NCBI GenBank assembly: GCA_946620035.1
Contig: CAMOMX010000001.1
Location: 5,496 to 69,495, forward strand
From: CAG-791 sp003447895
Lineage (GTDB): Bacteria > Bacillota > Clostridia > Lachnospirales > Lachnospiraceae
Length of the DNA stretch: 64,000 nucleotides
Direction of reading: 5' to 3'
Shown here: piece after piece, positions 60,769-64,000 of the stretch
Layout of the letters: every line of letters begins with the position of its first letter
Numbering within the stretch: the stretch's first letter is position 1
Made by a program: the position numbers and the translations under genes
The notes under the pieces: generated by a model
The model's database searches: none
The model's input: only the letters and a program-made list of their open reading frames with translations
What the model was told of the DNA's origin: nothing

Positions 60769-61722
60769 TCATCGCCCGATATTCCACACGGTCCTTCCCC
60801 CGTGAATGGCATTCCGAAGGTCCTCGATCATCTCTCCGGCTGCAGCCCTCGCCGCATCCGCAAAGCCGTCTTCCCCAAACTGCGCGTATTTGTCTTTCTT
60901 ATAGGCGGCGATGATTCCCCTGGAGGAATTGACGATCGCGCCAAGGCCGTCAGAATCGAAGAAGCCGCTCAGGTCCTGTGCCGTCGCGCCCTGCGCCCCA
61001 TAGCCGGGGGCAAGGATAAATGTGTGCGGCATGAGCTTTCTCAGGATCGAGGCCTGTTCGGGATAAGTCGCTCCCACGACAGCTCCCACATTGCTGTAGA
61101 CGCCCTCCTTGCAGTCCGCTCCCCATTCGCTCACTTTCCTTCCGACCAGCTCGTAAACGGCCCTTCCGTCCCCGGTAAGGACATCCTGGAACTCTCCGCT
61201 GGAGGGATTGGACGTCTTTACGAGCACAAAGATTCCCTTGTCGTATTCCTTACAGACCTTAATGAACGGTTTCACGCCGTCCGAACCCAGATAGGGATTC
61301 ACCGTTATGAAGTCCGCATCGAAGGAATGGCCCGCGAGATGTCCCCGCGCGTAGGCCTCAGAGGTGGAGCCGATATCGCCCCTCTTGACATCCCCGATCA
61401 CGATGAGGCCCTTGGACCTGCTGTACGCGACCGTCTTTTTGTAGGCGATCATTCCCGGAATGCCGAACTGCTCGTACATGGCAACCTGCGGTTTGACTGC
61501 GGGCACAAGGTCACAGACAGCGTCAATGATCGATCTGTTAAACTGCCAGACCGCCTCCGCGGCGATCACATTTTCCTTCTCGCAGTATTCCGGAAGGTCT
61601 CCCTCCGCTGCGGAACGGGCCTTTTCCAGAAGGCCGGACGGTATAAAGGCCAGATTGGGATCCAGGCCGACGACAACAGGTGCATCCTTTTTGATGATCT
61701 CATCGATCAGTCTCTTGATCAT
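60769..61722 (-). CDS. pyrF: Orotidine 5'-phosphate decarboxylase
   Basis: PyrF removes CO2 from OMP, giving UMP. The catalytic Lys-Asp array lies in VIGDVKRGDIGSTSEAYA, the long-form (type 2, about 300 residue) motif. VVGLDPNLAFIP near the start provides the first aspartate, and ILAPGYGAQGATAQDL the phosphate-binding loop. The 317-residue length agrees. It precedes pyrE. Other pyr genes are not in the window. Confidence 0.96.
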   Translation of the reverse strand: MIKRLIDEIIKKDAPVVVGLDPNLAFIPSGLLEKARSAAEGDLPEYCEKENVIAAEAVWQFNRSIIDAVCDLVPAVKPQVAMYEQFGIPGMIAYKKTVAYSRSKGLIVIGDVKRGDIGSTSEAYARGHLAGHSFDADFITVNPYLGSDGVKPFIKVCKEYDKGIFVLVKTSNPSSGEFQDVLTGDGRAVYELVGRKVSEWGADCKEGVYSNVGAVVGATYPEQASILRKLMPHTFILAPGYGAQGATAQDLSGFFDSDGLGAIVNSSRGIIAAYKKDKYAQFGEDGFADAARAAAGEMIEDLRNAIHGGRTVWNIGR

Positions 61723-61778
61723 AGTATATTATCCTTCCTATCGGCTCTTTCGATCAGCTGCGGATCCTGCCGAATTCG

Positions 61779-62849
61779 TTATCTGGTATTTAAAAACTTC
61801 AGTTCCCGTACAGCCTGCTTGTCACCGGAGTACTGCTTCAGATAGTCGGTAAAGAGCTCCTTGGCCTTGGCGAAATCTCCCGCGTACTCATAGGCCACTG
61901 CCCTGTTAAAGAGAATGTCCTGAAGCTCCGTCGATCCCGATGCGACAGAGGCTGCCTTTTCAAAGACTTCGGCCGCCTTCTTAAACTTTTTCTGCCGGAA
62001 GTAAATGTTTCCGGACAGGTTCAGAAGGGAGGGCGAGCGCTCGACCTTCTCTCCCATGCTGTCAAGAACTTCTCTTGCGGATTTCATGTTCTTGAGCGCC
62101 ATAAAGCACCTGCAGGTGATCATGGCAGCTTCCTCGTCGGTCTTTGCGGAGGAGCTGAGAAGATTGACCGCGCCTTCATAGTCCTCGAGAAAGTAGAGGA
62201 TCCTTCCCTTGAGGACCGGATCGATGGTGTCCTCCCTGTCTGCGCGCACATCCGCCAGATACCCGACGCCGTATTCCCTGCCGCCGTACTTGTCGAATGT
62301 CTGCGCAATGTCCAGGATCATCTGATAGTTGTGGCGGTCCATATTGATCGCCTTGTCAAAATCCAGCTTGGCGCTGTCAAGATCTCCGGATGCCGCCTTC
62401 GCAGTCCCCCTCTCCATATAGAGGGTAATATTCTCGTCGTCGTTCTTTATGAGCGCGTCATAGACAAGAACCGCCTTTTCCGGCTCCCCCTTGTGAATAT
62501 AGCAGCTGGCAAGGTACCTTCGTATATCGTCCTCCATGCCGTCATGGTAGAGGTTCTTTTCGACAAAAGTCGCGCTCTCAAGGGCCTTCTCAAATGCCTC
62601 CGCCGCATCTTTGTACTCCATTTTGCCCATGAGGGCGATTCCTTTTCCTCTGTAGCAGGCCTGGAGCTGTTTGCCCTCCTCTATAGCCGCGTCATAGAGT
62701 GCCGACGCGCTGTCGAAGTCCCCTTTCTCCAGCGCCTCATCCGCCTTCTGCATAGTATCGGTCGCCACGGGACTGCATCCCCACAGAGAGACTGCCGCCA
62801 GTAAAGACGCAATGAATACCGCCGCCTTTTTTAAGGATATCCGCTTCAA
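61779..62849 (-). CDS. TPR-repeat lipoprotein
   Basis: 356 residues starting at a TTG (62849) whose bases overlap the stop of the upstream small gene (TTGA). The N-terminus is a lipoprotein signal (ISLKKAAVFIASLLAAVSLWGC), given in parts as KKAAVFIASLLAA and lipobox SLWGC, so it is anchored outside the membrane. At least six tetratricopeptide repeats follow (for example ADEALEKGDFDSASALYDAA, and AGDFAKAKELFTDYLKQY at the end). TPR proteins mediate protein contacts, often in envelope assembly. The partner is unknown. It is coupled to the upstream gene and followed by pyrF. Confidence 0.85.
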   Translation of the reverse strand: MKRISLKKAAVFIASLLAAVSLWGCSPVATDTMQKADEALEKGDFDSASALYDAAIEEGKQLQACYRGKGIALMGKMEYKDAAEAFEKALESATFVEKNLYHDGMEDDIRRYLASCYIHKGEPEKAVLVYDALIKNDDENITLYMERGTAKAASGDLDSAKLDFDKAINMDRHNYQMILDIAQTFDKYGGREYGVGYLADVRADREDTIDPVLKGRILYFLEDYEGAVNLLSSSAKTDEEAAMITCRCFMALKNMKSAREVLDSMGEKVERSPSLLNLSGNIYFRQKKFKKAAEVFEKAASVASGSTELQDILFNRAVAYEYAGDFAKAKELFTDYLKQYSGDKQAVRELKFLNTR

Positions 62850-63085
62850 TTCTGCTCCTCCTCAAACATGACCTTCACATAGAACCCTCTCTCGTTTTCC
62901 TCAACTTTGACGACTTCTCCCTCCCTCGAGAGAAGACGCTGATTAAAGGGAAAGTTCCCGCTCATCGCAAGTGAAGGATGGATCGTGTAATAGTAGTTGC
63001 TGGGAAGAACGCCTTCCACGATCGTGACATGATCGCCTTCTTTTAAGAGGCCCTCCCTCTCCATTTTAAATTCCATCTCTCTCAT
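62846..63085 (-). CDS. Small protein of unknown function coupled to the TPR lipoprotein
   Basis: 79 residues from ATG 63085, with GGGGAG five bases upstream. It is rich in charged and beta-forming residues: EGDHVTIVEGVLPSNYYY, then SREGEVVKVEENERGFYVKV, which looks like a small beta-barrel (Tudor- or KOW-like), but no family is recognised. The stop overlaps the start of the lipoprotein gene, so both are translated together. No signal peptide is seen, which suggests a cytoplasmic location. Confidence 0.7.
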   Translation of the reverse strand: MREMEFKMEREGLLKEGDHVTIVEGVLPSNYYYTIHPSLAMSGNFPFNQRLLSREGEVVKVEENERGFYVKVMFEEEQN

Positions 63086-63136
63086 TTTACTCCCCGCTCT
63101 CTGTTATGAGAAGAATGTTTTTAAAATCCTTCGCTC

Positions 63137-64000
63137 TTAATTGCCGGTTACGATCGCGTTTTCCATAAGACTTCTGTCCCAGAGCTCATATGCCGAAGCC
63201 TTCAGGTGGATCCCGTCTCCCGAATACTCGTCGATCAGGTCCCCGTCGCTGTCGCACACATAGGGATTCATATCGATATAAAAGATATCCCTTCCGTTGG
63301 CCAGCGTACTGATGGCGTAATTTCTCTGCGCGATCACCGTGTTGTTCCTGCAGCTGTCGCTGCTGCTCTTTTCGTAGGAGACATGCATGATCCCCTGGAT
63401 GTAGATGATCGCGTCCGGCTGGTACTCGCGGATCAGTTCCAGGATCTCTCTGTATTTTTCATAATACATGTAGGTGGTCCCGATCCCGAGCTCGTTGACG
63501 CCCAGGGACACATAGACCTTCCCGAACTTGTCTTTGTCCAGCGCGTCTTCGACCGTGCTGTCCCATGTCTCTCCGTCGAAGTCCGTGAAGCGAAGCTCCT
63601 TTTCAAGGACATTGTACACGTTGATCGATTCTTTGGCCAGAAAAGCCGCCGTCTCCTTGAGGCTTCCGTACTCACAAAGGCCCACCGTGCGCGAATCCCC
63701 GATAAAAAGGGCATCGGAGAAGTAGGAGGAATCTACGGTCGTGAGCTTGTAGTAGATTCCGTTTTTGGCAAACATCCCCTCCGTGTCGGTATTGTACTGC
63801 GTATCGTCGGGAGAGAGAAAAGCGACATTGACTACGTCGTAGTCTGTGGCCTGCATGACAGGGTTGCAGACGCCCTCCGGAATCACATCCGGGTCTCCCG
63901 CGATCGCGCCCTCCGGAATCTCGAAGATTTCCTCGACGGAACTGCCCTTGTCCGCCTCCTCGGGAATCTCCACGGAGCTTTCCTTTGTGTCCGCCGCGGC
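63137..64000 (-). CDS. SGNH/GDSL-type hydrolase, N-terminus beyond the window
   Basis: The frame is open to the last base, so the true start lies outside. The visible 287 residues begin with an acidic low-complexity linker (VEIPEEADKGSS), suggesting a secreted or membrane-anchored protein with a stalk. SGNH blocks: ALFIGDSRTVGL with the nucleophile serine, SLGVNELG (block III, Asn), and SGDGIHLKASAYELW with the Asp and His. Such enzymes remove acetyl or acyl groups from cell-wall or capsule sugars. It is upstream of the small gene and TPR lipoprotein gene, with 50 bases between, so it may act with them at the envelope. Substrate unknown. Confidence 0.82.
   Translation of the reverse strand, partial: AAADTKESSVEIPEEADKGSSVEEIFEIPEGAIAGDPDVIPEGVCNPVMQATDYDVVNVAFLSPDDTQYNTDTEGMFAKNGIYYKLTTVDSSYFSDALFIGDSRTVGLCEYGSLKETAAFLAKESINVYNVLEKELRFTDFDGETWDSTVEDALDKDKFGKVYVSLGVNELGIGTTYMYYEKYREILELIREYQPDAIIYIQGIMHVSYEKSSSDSCRNNTVIAQRNYAISTLANGRDIFYIDMNPYVCDSDGDLIDEYSGDGIHLKASAYELWDRSLMENAIVTGN

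Overview
The window looks like a chromosomal segment of an anaerobic Firmicute of the Clostridia, most likely Lachnospiraceae. The evidence is the AddB nuclease, a single-chain purine enzyme (FGAM synthase with a fused glutaminase), a YerC/TrpR-like regulator, QueH, a YfhO membrane protein, a PheB-like ACT protein and strong GGAGG ribosome sites throughout. Base composition is moderately GC-rich except for one AT-richer patch (about 26.2-27.1 kb). Almost every gene lies on the minus strand. The plus-strand genes are a TetR regulator, a cold-shock gene, tRNA-Trp, a toxin-antitoxin patch and a LysR regulator.

Layout. 1-9.4 kb: partial addB, uraA behind an attenuator-like leader, an acidic repeat protein divergent from a TetR regulator, then the unit DUF6106-like protein, guaB, glnS. 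9.6-16.1 kb: ACT protein-hom-lysC (aspartate family amino acids), yfhO, yerC and csp. 16.2-25.8 kb: dapA-dapB-hisA (hisA of the eukaryote-like type), cobO, and purL-queH-argS. 26.0-27.1 kb: tRNA-Trp followed by a truncated gene and a YafQ-type toxin-antitoxin pair, probably the remnant of an inserted element. 27.2-34.9 kb: livJ-livH-livM-livG-livF (branched-chain amino acid ABC importer), a CBS-ACT sensor protein, an iron alcohol dehydrogenase, and an alpha/beta hydrolase upstream.

35.0-47.1 kb is the accessory and most interesting part. It holds a tripartite tricarboxylate transporter (TctA, B, C), an oxalate/formate-type MFS carrier, an FldA/HadA-like class III CoA-transferase, two different acyl-CoA dehydrogenases, an acyl-CoA ligase, a LysR regulator and a small protein combining a desulforedoxin-like site with a second four-cysteine site. 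Together these could import a carboxylic acid, activate it to a CoA thioester, oxidise or reduce it and recycle the CoA. No hydratase, 2-hydroxyacyl-CoA dehydratase, BCCT carnitine carrier or electron-transferring flavoprotein is encoded here, so the substrate is unknown and the set matches no characterised pathway exactly.

47.2-54.1 kb: a YtrA-type GntR repressor, clpC, radA and a gamma-carbonic anhydrase form one unit behind a promoter embedded in a perfect palindrome. Next upstream lies an SH3 membrane protein with a very long acidic tail. 54.1-64 kb: purE-purM-purN-purD, an M29 aminopeptidase with a large unassigned N-terminal half, pyrF and pyrE, then a TPR lipoprotein, a small protein and a partial SGNH hydrolase that runs off the window.
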